In this document: piece after piece, positions 44,161-53,887 of the stretch
How the letters are laid out: each line of letters starts with the position of its first letter
Position numbering within the stretch: the first letter of the stretch is position 1
Assembly (NCBI GenBank): GCA_963710625.1
Contig: CAVQBG010000010.1
Coordinates: 186,001-250,000, forward strand
Origin: Sva-07 sp963710625
GTDB taxonomy: Bacteria; Actinomycetota; Acidimicrobiia; Acidimicrobiales; Ilumatobacteraceae
Reading direction: 5' to 3'
DNA: 64,000 bases
Translations under genes and position numbers: made by a program
The notes under the pieces: model-generated
What the model was told of the DNA's origin: nothing
What the model saw: the letters and a program-made list of their open reading frames with translations, nothing else
The model's database searches: none

Positions 44161-45357
44161 TCAGGTGGCTTCCTCGGGCAGGGGGTGCTCGGGCAGCTTG
44201 CGGACGCGCGCCCGGCGGCGACGGCGGGCGGGGATCATCTCCCGCATCGACTCGAGGTTGCCGAAGCACAGCAGCCGATCGTTGCCCTCCAGCACGCGTG
44301 AGTCACGAGGGTTGGGGATCACGTCGGTGTCGCGGTGCAGCGTCAGCACGGTGATGTCGCGATCGCGGAGCCCGGAACCGCCGATCGTCTTGCCGACGAA
44401 GTCGCCGTCCTCGCGCACCAGCAATTCGGCGACGCCGTAGCCGGTGCTGACCGTCAGTCGTTGACGGACGTCGAGTTCGGGGAACGCAACCTGGTTGGCG
44501 ACGTGGTCGATGATCGCGCCGGCGACGTCGAGGTCGGTCGCCCGCTCGATGCCTTCGAGGCCAGGCGACGAATTGACCTCCATCACCATCGGCCCGTCGT
44601 TGCCCTCGAGCATGTCGACGCCGGCCACCCGCAACCCCATGATCTGCGCGGCGCGCACCGCGGTCCGTTCGTATTCGTGGTCGAGCGACACCGGCTCGAC
44701 CGACCCACCTCGGTGCACGTTCGAGCGGAACTCGTCGCCCTGCGCGGTCCTGCGCATCGCGGCGACCACCCGGTCGCCGATCACCAGGGCGCGGATGTCG
44801 CGACCCTTGCTCTCGGCGATGAACTCCTGGATCAGGACGTTCTGCTTTGTGTTGTGGAGTGTCTCGATGATCGCCTCGGCGACCTTGCGGTCGGGTGCGA
44901 GGATCACGCCGATGCCCTGGGTGCCCTCGAGCAGCTTGATCACGACGGGAGCGCCACCGACCCGGTCGATCGCCGGAAGTACGTCCTGCCGGTTCCGGAC
45001 GAACGCGGTCTTCGGCATGCCGATGTCGTGACGGGACAGGATCTGGATCGCACGCAGCTTGTCGCGGGAGTTCGTGATGCCGTTCGCCGTGATCGGCGTG
45101 TACACGTCCATCTGTTCGAACTGGCGCACCACCGCCGAGCCGAAGTAGGTGATCGACGCACCGATGCGCGGCAACACGGCGTCGTAGTCGGACAGCGGCT
45201 TGCCGCGGAACTGAAGGTCCGGTTCGGAGCTCGACAGGTCGATGGCGAATCGCAGGGTGTTGAGCACCTTGCAGTCGTGGCCCCGTTCGAGTGCGGCCAG
45301 TTTGAGGCGCTGTGTGCTGTACGAGCGCGGGGCGCGGGAGAGAATGGCGAGCTTCAC
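44161..45357 (-). CDS. rimK: RimK-family ATP-grasp ligase fused to a TrkA-C domain
   Basis: The 398-residue protein has the RimK layout in residues 1-295: ILSRAPRSYS, LPRIGASITYFG, ITNSRDKLRAIQIL, the ATP-grasp lysine in VIKLLEGTQGIGV, IQEFIAESKGRDIRALVIG and the metal site VMEVNSSPGLEGIE. Residues about 301-375 match a TrkA-C/RCK-C domain (VAELLV, GDFVGKTIGGSGLRDRDITV, VLEGNDRLLCFG), and the tail is Arg-rich. RimK adds glutamates to ribosomal protein S6 in gamma-proteobacteria; the substrate here is unknown. Its start overlaps the preceding deacylase stop by 4 bases. Confidence 0.88.
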   Translation of the reverse strand: MKLAILSRAPRSYSTQRLKLAALERGHDCKVLNTLRFAIDLSSSEPDLQFRGKPLSDYDAVLPRIGASITYFGSAVVRQFEQMDVYTPITANGITNSRDKLRAIQILSRHDIGMPKTAFVRNRQDVLPAIDRVGGAPVVIKLLEGTQGIGVILAPDRKVAEAIIETLHNTKQNVLIQEFIAESKGRDIRALVIGDRVVAAMRRTAQGDEFRSNVHRGGSVEPVSLDHEYERTAVRAAQIMGLRVAGVDMLEGNDGPMVMEVNSSPGLEGIERATDLDVAGAIIDHVANQVAFPELDVRQRLTVSTGYGVAELLVREDGDFVGKTIGGSGLRDRDITVLTLHRDTDVIPNPRDSRVLEGNDRLLCFGNLESMREMIPARRRRRARVRKLPEHPLPEEAT

Positions 45358-46373
45358 GGACGATCCTGACTGTGATTGGAGACGAAACGGCCCAGGGTGG
45401 ACATGGTGTCATCGCTGACCTGGGCGAGATGGACGAGCGCGTCGCCCTGATTGACGAGCGGTTGCTGGACGCGCCCGATCACGATGCCTCGGCTGGGCGC
45501 GGTGACCCGGGCGAGGCGTTTGCCGACGGAGTCGTGGATGACCCCGAGCAGCTGCCCACGCTGGACGACCTCACCGAGCTCGGCGTCGAGCAGGGCGATG
45601 CCGCTGCGCCGGGCACGCACCCAGGTGCTGCTCCGGCTCTCGACGGGCATCGGACGCGGCCCGGCGGTGTCGGGGTCGATCACGGCCACCTCGGCGAGGA
45701 CTCTGCGGATGCCCTCGACTCCGGCGGTCAACGCGTCATCGTCGAAGCGCAATGCCTCGCCACCCTCGAACAGCAGCACGGTCGCCCCGCGCTCGGTCGC
45801 TGCCCCCCGGAGTGAGCCGTCACGGATCCGGGAGTGGAGCATCAGCGGGGCACCGAACGCCTCGGCGAGCTTGCGGGTCTCGGGGTCGTCGAGGTCGGCG
45901 CGGATCTGCGGCAGGTTCGTGCGGTGATCGGAACCGGTGTGGAGATCGATGCCGACGTCACACCGGCTGACGATCTCGGTCATGAACAGGTTGGCGATCC
46001 GGGCCGCGAGCGAGCCCGTCTGGGAGCCGGGGAACGACCGGTTGAGGTCGCGACGGTCTGGGAGGTAACGATCGCCGTTGAGGAATCCGTGGACGTTCAC
46101 GATCGGTACGGCGATCACGGTGCCGGCCATCGAGCGGGCGTCGAGACCGCGCGTCACGCGGCGGATGATCTCGACGCCATTGATCTCGTCGCCGTGGACC
46201 GCAGCACTGAGCCACACCGTTCGGCCGTCCCGTCGCCCGTGGAACACCTGCAGTGGCAGGGAGATCCGGGTACCGGTGACCAGCCGGGCGATCGGCAGTT
46301 CACCGGTCGCCGAACGGCCGGGGGCCACGTCCAGCTCGCCGATCCTGAACGACCCGCGTCGTGCGACGCTCAC
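45354..46373 (-). CDS. Succinylglutamate desuccinylase/aspartoacylase-family hydrolase
   Basis: The 339-residue zinc-dependent carboxypeptidase-like protein has HGDEINGVEI (zinc ligands, about residues 59-68), RDLNRSFPG near residue 110 and DLHTGSDHRTNLPQ near residue 142. The C-terminal 100 residues form the beta-rich, biotinyl-like domain of the family. It would cut an amide bond, perhaps acyl-glutamate. It overlaps both the RimB-like and RimK genes, forming a three-gene operon. Confidence 0.88.
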   Translation of the reverse strand: MSVARRGSFRIGELDVAPGRSATGELPIARLVTGTRISLPLQVFHGRRDGRTVWLSAAVHGDEINGVEIIRRVTRGLDARSMAGTVIAVPIVNVHGFLNGDRYLPDRRDLNRSFPGSQTGSLAARIANLFMTEIVSRCDVGIDLHTGSDHRTNLPQIRADLDDPETRKLAEAFGAPLMLHSRIRDGSLRGAATERGATVLLFEGGEALRFDDDALTAGVEGIRRVLAEVAVIDPDTAGPRPMPVESRSSTWVRARRSGIALLDAELGEVVQRGQLLGVIHDSVGKRLARVTAPSRGIVIGRVQQPLVNQGDALVHLAQVSDDTMSTLGRFVSNHSQDRP

Positions 46374-46852
46374 GATCGCCTCCGGTTCTTGAGCCGGACG
46401 TCCTTCGGTGGTCGCCCTCCGAGGTAGGACACGCCGGGGTCGACCAGGAAGCGACGGCGGATCGCTTCGCGTCCGACCAGCATCCGGAACCCCATCTCGT
46501 CACGTCGCGTGAGGGTGATCTCGGCATCGACGGTGACGCCGGCGATCGTCATCGGTACACGCACGACCGGTCGGTGGCCGATCTCACCCGACGAGCTGCG
46601 GACATCGCGCGTCGAGGCGACTGCTGCTTCGGCGACGACAGCGTCGGCGGTGGAGCGCTGCCACGGATGGATCTCGAAACGCACCCAGGCTGCGCCACTG
46701 CGATCGAACCACTCGAGATCGAACGCGTGCAGCGACGAGGTGCGAGCGCCGGTGTCGATCTTGGCCTTCAGGTGGCTGACGTTCCACTGGGGGAGGCTCA
46801 CCCATTCGCGCCAACCGAGCACGGGGCGATCAGCACGCCGAGAGGATGACAC
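46370..46852 (-). CDS. RimB-like retropepsin-fold protease (ATP-dependent zinc protease family)
   Basis: The 160-residue protein has the aspartyl-protease-like motif AKIDTGARTSSLHA near residue 28. Strands typical of the family follow (FEIHPW, VRVPMTI and MLVGREAI). In Pseudomonas the relative RimB works with RimK, trimming glutamate tails. GTG 46852 is preferred because a -10 lies 7 bases upstream; GTG 46861 is the alternative. It overlaps the deacylase gene by 4 bases. Confidence 0.85.
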   Translation of the reverse strand: MSSSRRADRPVLGWREWVSLPQWNVSHLKAKIDTGARTSSLHAFDLEWFDRSGAAWVRFEIHPWQRSTADAVVAEAAVASTRDVRSSSGEIGHRPVVRVPMTIAGVTVDAEITLTRRDEMGFRMLVGREAIRRRFLVDPGVSYLGGRPPKDVRLKNRRRS

Positions 46853-46859
46853 GAGCCGC

Positions 46860-46865
46860 ACGGTA
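46860..46865 (-). promoter_or_regulatory. Candidate -10 hexamer (TACCGT), leaderless start of the rim operon
   Basis: On the minus strand TACCGT ends 7 bases before GTG 46852. It supports that start over the GTG at 46861, which would lie inside or before the hexamer. Confidence 0.4.
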
Positions 46866-47021
46866 CACCGCCGACGATCGGTTCTGTCGCGGCCGACGTG
46901 AGCGATGTCACACGTGGGAAATCCCGTAACTGCCGAGTGGGACGTCGTCCGAACTGGCACGATGTTTCTCCGTAACACAACCGTAATGTTTCGGCGTCAC
47001 GCCGATGAAGGAAGTCACTCG

Positions 47022-47840
47022 ATGTTGTCCTGGTTCGCCTCCGTCTCCGAAGCCCTCATGCTCCTCCCGATCGCGATCGTCGCATCGTGGGTGGCGCGCA
47101 CGGTCATCAGAACCCTCACTCGCCGCGCGGTGCGCCGGGCGCAACGATCCGAGGGTTCGTGGCGAGTACGTCTCGACCGCCTCGGCGACCAGGGGCAGGC
47201 CGACACTCGCAAGCGCCAGCGGGCCGACTCGGTGGCCAAGATGATCGGCCGGTTCGTCACGGTGCTGATCTTCACCTTCGCCACCTTCGGCGCGATCGAA
47301 CTGATGGGCGTCAGCCTGGCGTTCGCGATCTCGAGCGCCGGGTTCATCGGGCTGGCGCTGGCGCTCAGTGGACAGGATCTCGTGAAGGACTTCCTCGCTG
47401 GAACCCGGGCGCTCCTCGAGGACCGCTACGCCGTCGGCGACGACGTCGTGTTGCGCGTGGGTGGGACCGAGGTGCGCGGCATCGTCGATCTGATCGGGAG
47501 CGCGTCGGTGCGGCTCCGCACGCCCGACGGTGCGACCTGGCATGCGGGCCACCACTCGGTGGAATCGGTCGCCAACCTGTCGCAGCTTCCCGCGGTCAGC
47601 GACATCGAGGTGCCGCTCGAGGAATGGGCGGCCGCCGACGAGCGCGACGCCGTGGAACGGCTCACCGATGCCTCCAACGACGTGGGACTCACCGGTGTCG
47701 TGTTCCTCCGCGACATCGAGACCCACGAGCCCGACGAGCAGCACTCGCCGGCCCCGACGGTGACCGTGCGCGTGAAGACGAATCGTCCGCTCAGTTCTCC
47801 CGAGACGGAGATCGTGCGCGACAAGTTGCTCGATCGGTGA
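47022..47840 (+). CDS. MscS-family mechanosensitive channel
   Basis: The 272-residue protein has two or three N-terminal helices and the pore helix region AFAISSAGFIGLALALSGQDLVKDF split across residues about 102-126, followed by the beta domain DRYAVGDDVVL. It opens under membrane tension to release solutes. ATG 47022 has GAAGGAAG 6 bases upstream; earlier in-frame starts lack this and add a non-hydrophobic extension. It pairs functionally with the potassium uptake genes in the window. Confidence 0.9.
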   Translation: MLSWFASVSEALMLLPIAIVASWVARTVIRTLTRRAVRRAQRSEGSWRVRLDRLGDQGQADTRKRQRADSVAKMIGRFVTVLIFTFATFGAIELMGVSLAFAISSAGFIGLALALSGQDLVKDFLAGTRALLEDRYAVGDDVVLRVGGTEVRGIVDLIGSASVRLRTPDGATWHAGHHSVESVANLSQLPAVSDIEVPLEEWAAADERDAVERLTDASNDVGLTGVVFLRDIETHEPDEQHSPAPTVTVRVKTNRPLSSPETEIVRDKLLDR

Positions 47841-47890
47841 TTCACTTGGTTCCGATGCGCCGCTCGACGAGCTGACGCCGAATCGAGCGG

Positions 47891-49783
47891 ATGAACGTGA
47901 GCGCCCCGGAGACAACTCGAGCCACCTCTGGCAGGACCGCTGCGCTGGCCTTCGGTGCCCTCGGCATCGTCTACGGCGACATCGGGACGAGCCCGATCTA
48001 TGCGATCCGGGAGACGTTCGACCACGCCGGCCTCGACGCGACGACCCAGAGCGCGTACGGCGTCGCGTCGGTCGTCTTCTGGGCGCTGATCATCGTCATC
48101 TCGATCAAGTACCTGTCGTTGGTGATGAGAGCGGACAACCACGGCGAGGGCGGCATCCTCGCACTCACCGCGCTCGTGGCGCCGTCGAAGGGCAATGCCA
48201 AGGGCGCCCTCGCGGCGGTGGTGACCCTCGGCGTGTTCGGTACCGCCCTGCTCTACGGCGACGGGTTGATCACTCCGGCGATCTCGGTGCTCAGCGCCGT
48301 GGAGGGCTTCGAGGTTGCGAGCACCGCGTTCGAGCACTTCGTGATCCCGATCTCGATCGCGATCCTCGTCGGGTTGTTCACCGTGCAACGCCACGGCACG
48401 GCGCGGATCTCGTCGGTGTTCGGGCCGGTGATGCTCGTCTGGTTCGCCACGCTCGGCGTCCTCGGTCTCAACCAGGTCATCCAACATCCCGGTGTCGCTC
48501 GTGCGGTCTCGCCCTCCTACGCGATCGACTTCTTCGTCAACCAGCCGGCGAATGCGTTCGTGGCCCTGGGTTCGATCTTCCTGGTGGTCACGGGCGGCGA
48601 GGCGCTGTACGCCGACATGGGTCACTTCGGTCGCCGGCCGATCCAGTTCAGCTGGTACGCGCTCGTCCTGCCTGCGTTGTTGCTGAACTATTTCGGGCAG
48701 GCCGCGCTGGTCGTCGCCGATCCGAGCGCCATGGAGAGCCCGTTCTACCGTCTCGCTCCGTCCTGGGCGATCGTGCCGCTCGCCGTCCTGGCCACGTGCG
48801 CCACCGTGATCGCCTCGCAGGCGTTGATCTCCGGTGCGTTCTCCCTGACCGCCCAGGCGGTGCAACTCGACTACCTCCCGCGTATGCGGATCACCCACAC
48901 CTCGCCCGACCACGTCGGCCAGATCTATGTCCCGGTCGTGAACTGGCTGTTGATGATCGGCTGTGTCGGCCTCGTCCTCGGGTTCCGCTCGTCGGCCAAC
49001 CTCGCTTCTGCATATGGAATCGCCGTCACCATGACGATGCTGATCACGACGCTGCTGTTCTTCCGGGTGGCGCTTCAGCGGTGGAATTGGTCGCTCACCC
49101 GGGTGTTGGCCATCTGCGTTCCCCTCTTCGTGGTCGACATCGCCTTCCTGTCGGCCAACTTGGTCAAGGTCGTCTCGGGTGGATGGTTCCCGCTGCTCGT
49201 CGGCCTGGTCCTCGTCGTGTTGATGACGACGTGGAGGAAGGGTCGGCAGCTGGTCGCGGCGCGGATCCACCGGGGTGAGCGTCCGATCGAGGTCGTGGTC
49301 CACGAGGCAGTGGTCGCCGATGCGGCGCGTGTCCCAGGGATCGCGGTCTACATGTTCAAGGACGCCGGTGCTGCTCCACCGGCACTGATCACGAACATCA
49401 CGCACAACCACGTGCTGCATCAGCTCACCCTGATGGTGTCGGTGGAGACCGACGACGTGCCGCGGGTGCCCCCGAGCGAACGCCTCAGCGCACGCAAGGT
49501 GGGCCCGGGCATCCAGCAGGTGACGCTGCGCTTCGGGTACCTCGACGATCCCGACGTGCCGAGCGCGTTGGCGCTGTTGGACCTTCCCGGGCAGGACTTC
49601 GATCCCGACAGGGTCACCTACTTCATCGGGCGGGAGTCCGTGACCGCGACGAAGGCGCCGGGCATGCACCCGGCGCGGGAGCGACTGTTCGTGGCGATGA
49701 ACCGCAGTGCCGGAAGCGCCACCCGCTTCTTCTCGCTGCCGGTCGATCGCGTTTTCGAAGTCGGCACCCTCGTCGAGATCTGA
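47891..49783 (+). CDS. kup: Kup-family potassium transporter
   Basis: The 630-residue protein has about 12 helices and a cytosolic C-terminal domain. GIVYGDIGTSPIYA near residue 27 and ADNHGEGGILALTAL near residue 80 are the family signatures. It imports potassium with protons. It starts 50 bases after the MscS gene; no terminator is visible, so the two may be co-transcribed. Confidence 0.95.
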   Translation: MNVSAPETTRATSGRTAALAFGALGIVYGDIGTSPIYAIRETFDHAGLDATTQSAYGVASVVFWALIIVISIKYLSLVMRADNHGEGGILALTALVAPSKGNAKGALAAVVTLGVFGTALLYGDGLITPAISVLSAVEGFEVASTAFEHFVIPISIAILVGLFTVQRHGTARISSVFGPVMLVWFATLGVLGLNQVIQHPGVARAVSPSYAIDFFVNQPANAFVALGSIFLVVTGGEALYADMGHFGRRPIQFSWYALVLPALLLNYFGQAALVVADPSAMESPFYRLAPSWAIVPLAVLATCATVIASQALISGAFSLTAQAVQLDYLPRMRITHTSPDHVGQIYVPVVNWLLMIGCVGLVLGFRSSANLASAYGIAVTMTMLITTLLFFRVALQRWNWSLTRVLAICVPLFVVDIAFLSANLVKVVSGGWFPLLVGLVLVVLMTTWRKGRQLVAARIHRGERPIEVVVHEAVVADAARVPGIAVYMFKDAGAAPPALITNITHNHVLHQLTLMVSVETDDVPRVPPSERLSARKVGPGIQQVTLRFGYLDDPDVPSALALLDLPGQDFDPDRVTYFIGRESVTATKAPGMHPARERLFVAMNRSAGSATRFFSLPVDRVFEVGTLVEI

Positions 49784-49815
49784 CCGCCGCGTGTCGTCGC
49801 ACGGGAGCGGTGCGG

Positions 49816-50781
49816 TCAGCGGCCGCCGAACTCGGTGGTGATGACGCGGCCGATGCGGTCGGCGGCGCTGGGTGCGAGGTCGGTGACGACGAAGGAGCGC
49901 TGGAGCCATCGGTCGGTGCCGTCGAAGCGAGCGGAGAACGGCGAGCGACCGTGGACGGCGACGTTGTTGTCGACGACGAGCAGATCGCCTGGCTCGAGGA
50001 CGACCGACGTCTCGACGTCGGCGATCGCCGACCGCACGGCGGCCAGGGTGTCGTCGGCGGTCGGGTCGACCCCGACGGTGAGGTCGGCGTCGAAGATGAA
50101 CGTCGGCTCGTCACGAGTGCCGGTGACGAGCGGCCGTGCGGGGCCGAGTTCGTTGGCCCGCCCGGCGAGGAAGCTGGCATCGACCGCGGTTCGGAAACGG
50201 GGCTCGAACATCATGTCGACGACGTCGTCGGGAAGGTGATCCATGATGTCGTGCACCGATGCGAGCGTCGTGTGTGCAGCCGGATCACCGCGAAGGCACA
50301 GCAGCAGCAGATAGCGGGGCCGATACGGGTGGAACGCCGTCTCGGTGTGGAACATCAGGCTGGAACGCGAGGACGTCGACGTCTGCCGGTCTGCGTCGGT
50401 CTGCGTCGGCACGATGTTCTGCACGATGCGGCCACCGTGTTCGGGGACGTAGCCGACCGGCTGGCCGAGGCGTCGGGCCACGGTGAGCAGGGCGAGTTCG
50501 GTCGCCAGATCCTTGTCGACCGGCGCCTCGGGGGCGGGGGGAGTGGGCGGGAGTTCGCCGATCGGCACGTTGCGCAGCAGGAGTGCACCCGCACGCGGTG
50601 GTGCGACCGTGAAGCGCACGAGGGCGTCGTCGACATCGGCGGGCAGGGTGCGGGCAGCGACGGCAGCGGCATGCACCAGGTCCTCGCCCAGGTCGCTGCC
50701 CGGTGCATCGGTCGCGGCGACGCGCCAGCTCGAGGCATCGACGGCGGGCACGGCCACGAGGGTGTCGGTGACGTGGTTCAT
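49816..50781 (-). CDS. TauD/TfdA-like Fe(II)/2-oxoglutarate dioxygenase
   Basis: The 321-residue protein has the iron-binding HTE in MFHTETAFHP (about residues 145-154) and the distal His in NVAVHGRSPF near residue 278. An Arg in FDGTDRWLQRSF may bind 2-oxoglutarate. HTE in place of HTD/HxD is typical of the asparagine oxygenase/clavaminate synthase-like group, which hydroxylates amino acids. The substrate is unknown. It diverges from the RpiR-agu genes across a shared palindrome. Confidence 0.8.
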   Translation of the reverse strand: MNHVTDTLVAVPAVDASSWRVAATDAPGSDLGEDLVHAAAVAARTLPADVDDALVRFTVAPPRAGALLLRNVPIGELPPTPPAPEAPVDKDLATELALLTVARRLGQPVGYVPEHGGRIVQNIVPTQTDADRQTSTSSRSSLMFHTETAFHPYRPRYLLLLCLRGDPAAHTTLASVHDIMDHLPDDVVDMMFEPRFRTAVDASFLAGRANELGPARPLVTGTRDEPTFIFDADLTVGVDPTADDTLAAVRSAIADVETSVVLEPGDLLVVDNNVAVHGRSPFSARFDGTDRWLQRSFVVTDLAPSAADRIGRVITTEFGGR

Positions 50782-50809
50782 GTGGGCACCTCCTGCGCGA
50801 TGGAACGAG

Positions 50810-50837
50810 TGTTTCAGTGTATCACATCGATGAAACA
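50810..50837. promoter_or_regulatory. Candidate RpiR operator between divergent genes
   Basis: TGTTTCA (50810-50816) and TGAAACA (50831-50837) are perfect inverted arms separated by 14 bases in the 93-base gap between the dioxygenase and the regulator. Arms of the TGAAA/TTTCA type are common for MurR/RpiR regulators. Confidence 0.5.
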
Positions 50838-50860
50838 GATTCGATCAGTTGGTGTCGGGC

Positions 50861-50866
50861 TACCGT
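50861..50866 (+). promoter_or_regulatory. Candidate -10 hexamer (TACCGT), leaderless start
   Basis: TACCGT ends 8 bases before the ATG of the RpiR gene, and the palindrome at 50810-50837 sits just upstream, where it could affect promoter use. Confidence 0.4.
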
Positions 50867-50874
50867 GCCGACGC

Positions 50875-51729
50875 ATGGATCTGGAGCGACGACTGGCCGA
50901 GCGGGCGACCGCGCTGACCCCGTCGGAGCGTCGCATCGGTGAAACGATCCTCGCCGCCCCGAACCTCGTGGCCTTCGGCACGGTCGCCGACGTGGCCGAG
51001 GCCGCGCGAACAGGGACCGCAACGGTGGTGCGCTTCGCCGTGAAACTCGGCTTCGACGGGTACTCGCAGCTGCAGGCATCGGTCCAGCGCGACGTGGGCG
51101 GCCAGTTGCGGCCCGCGGTCGAGCGGATCCGCGACCAGCGGGTGGGAGACGACGCGCTGGCCGCCAGACATGCCGATGTCGAGGCGGCCAACGTCCGGTC
51201 GACGCTCGAATCGATCCGTGCCGGTGACGGGCGAGCGGTGGTCGATCGCCTCGCCGACGACACCGCGCCGGTTCTCGTGCTCTCCGGTGTGGCCTCGCGC
51301 GGCGTGGCGCTGCAGTTCGTCGGCGACCTCGACCAACTCCGACCCGGCGTCCACCTGCTCGACGGCACGCAGATCGATGTCGTCAGGACGCTCGCGCTCA
51401 CCGGGCCCGGCGCGACCCTCCTCGTGCTCGACCTCCGTCGATACGAGCGCTGGCTGATCGACGCGTTGACGGCGGCGCGTGAGCGCGGCGCCTGGACGAT
51501 CGCAGTCACCGACAGCGTGTTGTCGCCACTCGCCTCGGTCGCCGAGCACTCGTTCGTCGTGGCGGCGGCATCGACCGGGCCGTTCGACAGCCACGTCGGC
51601 ACGTTGGCGTTGCTCAACCTGTTCGTCGTCGAGGTGGCAGCTGCACGGCGCGAACATGCCGCCGAGCGGCTCGAGGCGATCGAGCAGGCATGGGGCGCCG
51701 CCGACGCCCTCACCGACGACGGGAAGTAG
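50875..51729 (+). CDS. MurR/RpiR-family transcriptional regulator
   Basis: The 284-residue protein has an N-terminal HTH_6 domain (about residues 1-75; LTPSERRIGETIL and VADVAEAARTGTATVVRF) and a C-terminal SIS sugar-phosphate-binding-like domain (about 115-255). It probably controls aguB, aguA and perhaps the divergent dioxygenase. The ligand is unknown; SIS domains usually bind phosphosugars, which is unexpected next to agmatine genes. Its TAG stop lies within the -10 of the next gene. Confidence 0.88.
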   Translation: MDLERRLAERATALTPSERRIGETILAAPNLVAFGTVADVAEAARTGTATVVRFAVKLGFDGYSQLQASVQRDVGGQLRPAVERIRDQRVGDDALAARHADVEAANVRSTLESIRAGDGRAVVDRLADDTAPVLVLSGVASRGVALQFVGDLDQLRPGVHLLDGTQIDVVRTLALTGPGATLLVLDLRRYERWLIDALTAARERGAWTIAVTDSVLSPLASVAEHSFVVAAASTGPFDSHVGTLALLNLFVVEVAAARREHAAERLEAIEQAWGAADALTDDGK

Positions 51730-51732
51730 CGT
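51727..51732 (+). promoter_or_regulatory. Candidate -10 hexamer (TAGCGT) for aguB
   Basis: TAGCGT begins with the stop codon of the RpiR gene and ends 7 bases before the aguB ATG, giving a possible leaderless internal promoter. Confidence 0.4.
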
Positions 51733-51739
51733 CGCGACG

Positions 51740-52617
<878 letters not shown>

Positions 52618-52624
<7 letters not shown>

Positions 52625-52720
52625 GCCAACCCTCCGCATCTCGTGGTCTCGCTCATCGCACCGGTTCTGGACCGGCAAGTGATGAGCCAACCCGCCGTAT
52701 CCGGTGGTTTCGCTCATCGC
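52618..52720 (+). repeat. Two similar hairpins between aguB and aguA
   Basis: Two 42-base units, 52618-52659 and 52679-52720, are about 85% identical. Each begins and ends with complementary arms: GCGATGAGC with GCTCATCGC in the first, GTGATGAGC with GCTCATCGC in the second, where a C-to-T change keeps pairing as a G-U wobble. A smaller inverted pair, CCGGT/ACCGG, lies between them. The first hairpin covers the aguB stop, and the second ends 25 bases before the aguA start. Confidence 0.7.
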
Positions 52721-52745
52721 TTTGGGTGGGACAGGGGGACGAGAC

Positions 52746-53753
52746 GTGACCCGGTTGCCGGCCGAGTGGGAGCCGCACGACGGGACGGCGATGTGCTGGC
52801 CGGCGCGAGCGGACATGTGGGGCGATCTGTTCGCCGACGCCGAGGCGGCTCATGCCGAGGTGGCGAACGCGATCGCCCGGTTCGAGCCGGTGACGATGCT
52901 GGTGGCGCCCCGCAGCGTCGAGCGGGCCGCAGCCGCCTGCGGACCGGGTGTCGACGTCGTCGAGCTGCCGATCGACGACTCGTGGTTCCGCGACTCCGGC
53001 CCGATCTACGTCGTCGACGACGAGGGGCGGACGGTCGCCACCGATTGGCGTTTCAACTCGTGGGGCGACAAGTTCCTGCCGTACGACGACGACGCCGCCG
53101 CTGCGGCTCGCTTCGCCGAACGCCGGGGCGATCCGGTCCGGTCGATCGACATGGTGTTCGAGGGCGGATCGATCACCGGCGACGGCGACGGCACGCTCGC
53201 CACCACCACCCAGTGTCTGCTGCACCCCAACCGCAACCCGACGATGACACAGGTGGAGATCGAGGCAGTGCTCCGAGCCGAGCTCGGCGCAGAACGCACG
53301 ATCTGGCTGCCGCACGGACTCGCGCTCGACGACGACACCGACGGCCACGTCGACAACATCGCGGCGTTCGCTGCGCCGGGGCGTCTGGTGCTGCAGGGAT
53401 GCGACGACCTCGACGAGGCCGACTGGCTGCGGCTCGACGTCGACCGCCGCGTCGCCCAGGGTGCACTCGACGCGCGCGGGCGGCCGATCGACGTCGTCAC
53501 CGTGCCCGTCCTGCCATTCGCCGAGATCGACCGTGGTGAGGGCGTCGAGCGGGTGGTCGTGCCCTACCTCAATTACTACTTGGGCAACGGGTTCGTCCTC
53601 GTGCCGACGTGCGGCCACGATGCCGACGCGGACATGGTGGCCCTGATCGCCGAGCAGTACCCCGGCCGGGAAGCGATCGCCCTCGACGTCGGTGCGATCC
53701 TCGCCGCCGGTGGCGGCGGCATCCACTGCATCACCCAACAACTTCCCGTCTGA
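52746..53753 (+). CDS. aguA: Agmatine deiminase
   Basis: The 335-residue enzyme converts agmatine to N-carbamoylputrescine. It starts with RLPAEWEPHDGTAMCWP, has DDSWFRDSGP near residue 77, the His of DTDGHVDN near residue 200 and the catalytic Cys in GGGGIHCITQQ at the end. GTG 52746 follows ACAGGGGG closely and precedes the conserved start; a longer in-frame start would run through the second hairpin. Confidence 0.93.
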   Translation: MTRLPAEWEPHDGTAMCWPARADMWGDLFADAEAAHAEVANAIARFEPVTMLVAPRSVERAAAACGPGVDVVELPIDDSWFRDSGPIYVVDDEGRTVATDWRFNSWGDKFLPYDDDAAAAARFAERRGDPVRSIDMVFEGGSITGDGDGTLATTTQCLLHPNRNPTMTQVEIEAVLRAELGAERTIWLPHGLALDDDTDGHVDNIAAFAAPGRLVLQGCDDLDEADWLRLDVDRRVAQGALDARGRPIDVVTVPVLPFAEIDRGEGVERVVVPYLNYYLGNGFVLVPTCGHDADADMVALIAEQYPGREAIALDVGAILAAGGGGIHCITQQLPV

Positions 53754-53754
53754 C

Positions 53755-53860
53755 AACCCCGAGATCCGCCCCCCACCACCCCGAAATCCGCCTCGATCCG
53801 CACGCTCAGCGCGACAGACGGGGCAGATTCGGGGTGGGATGGGGGTCTGCGGGGTGTGGC
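53755..53860 (+). terminator. C-rich/G-rich inverted repeat after aguA
   Basis: CACCCCGAAATCCGCC near 53776 and GGCAGATTCGGGGTG near 53822 are largely complementary; flanking runs of C and G add pairing. It lies directly after the aguA stop and before the S4 gene, so transcription probably ends here. The pairing is imperfect and there is no U-run. Confidence 0.45.
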
Positions 53861-53887
53861 AGGCTGGAGCGCATCGAGACGGCGCGT

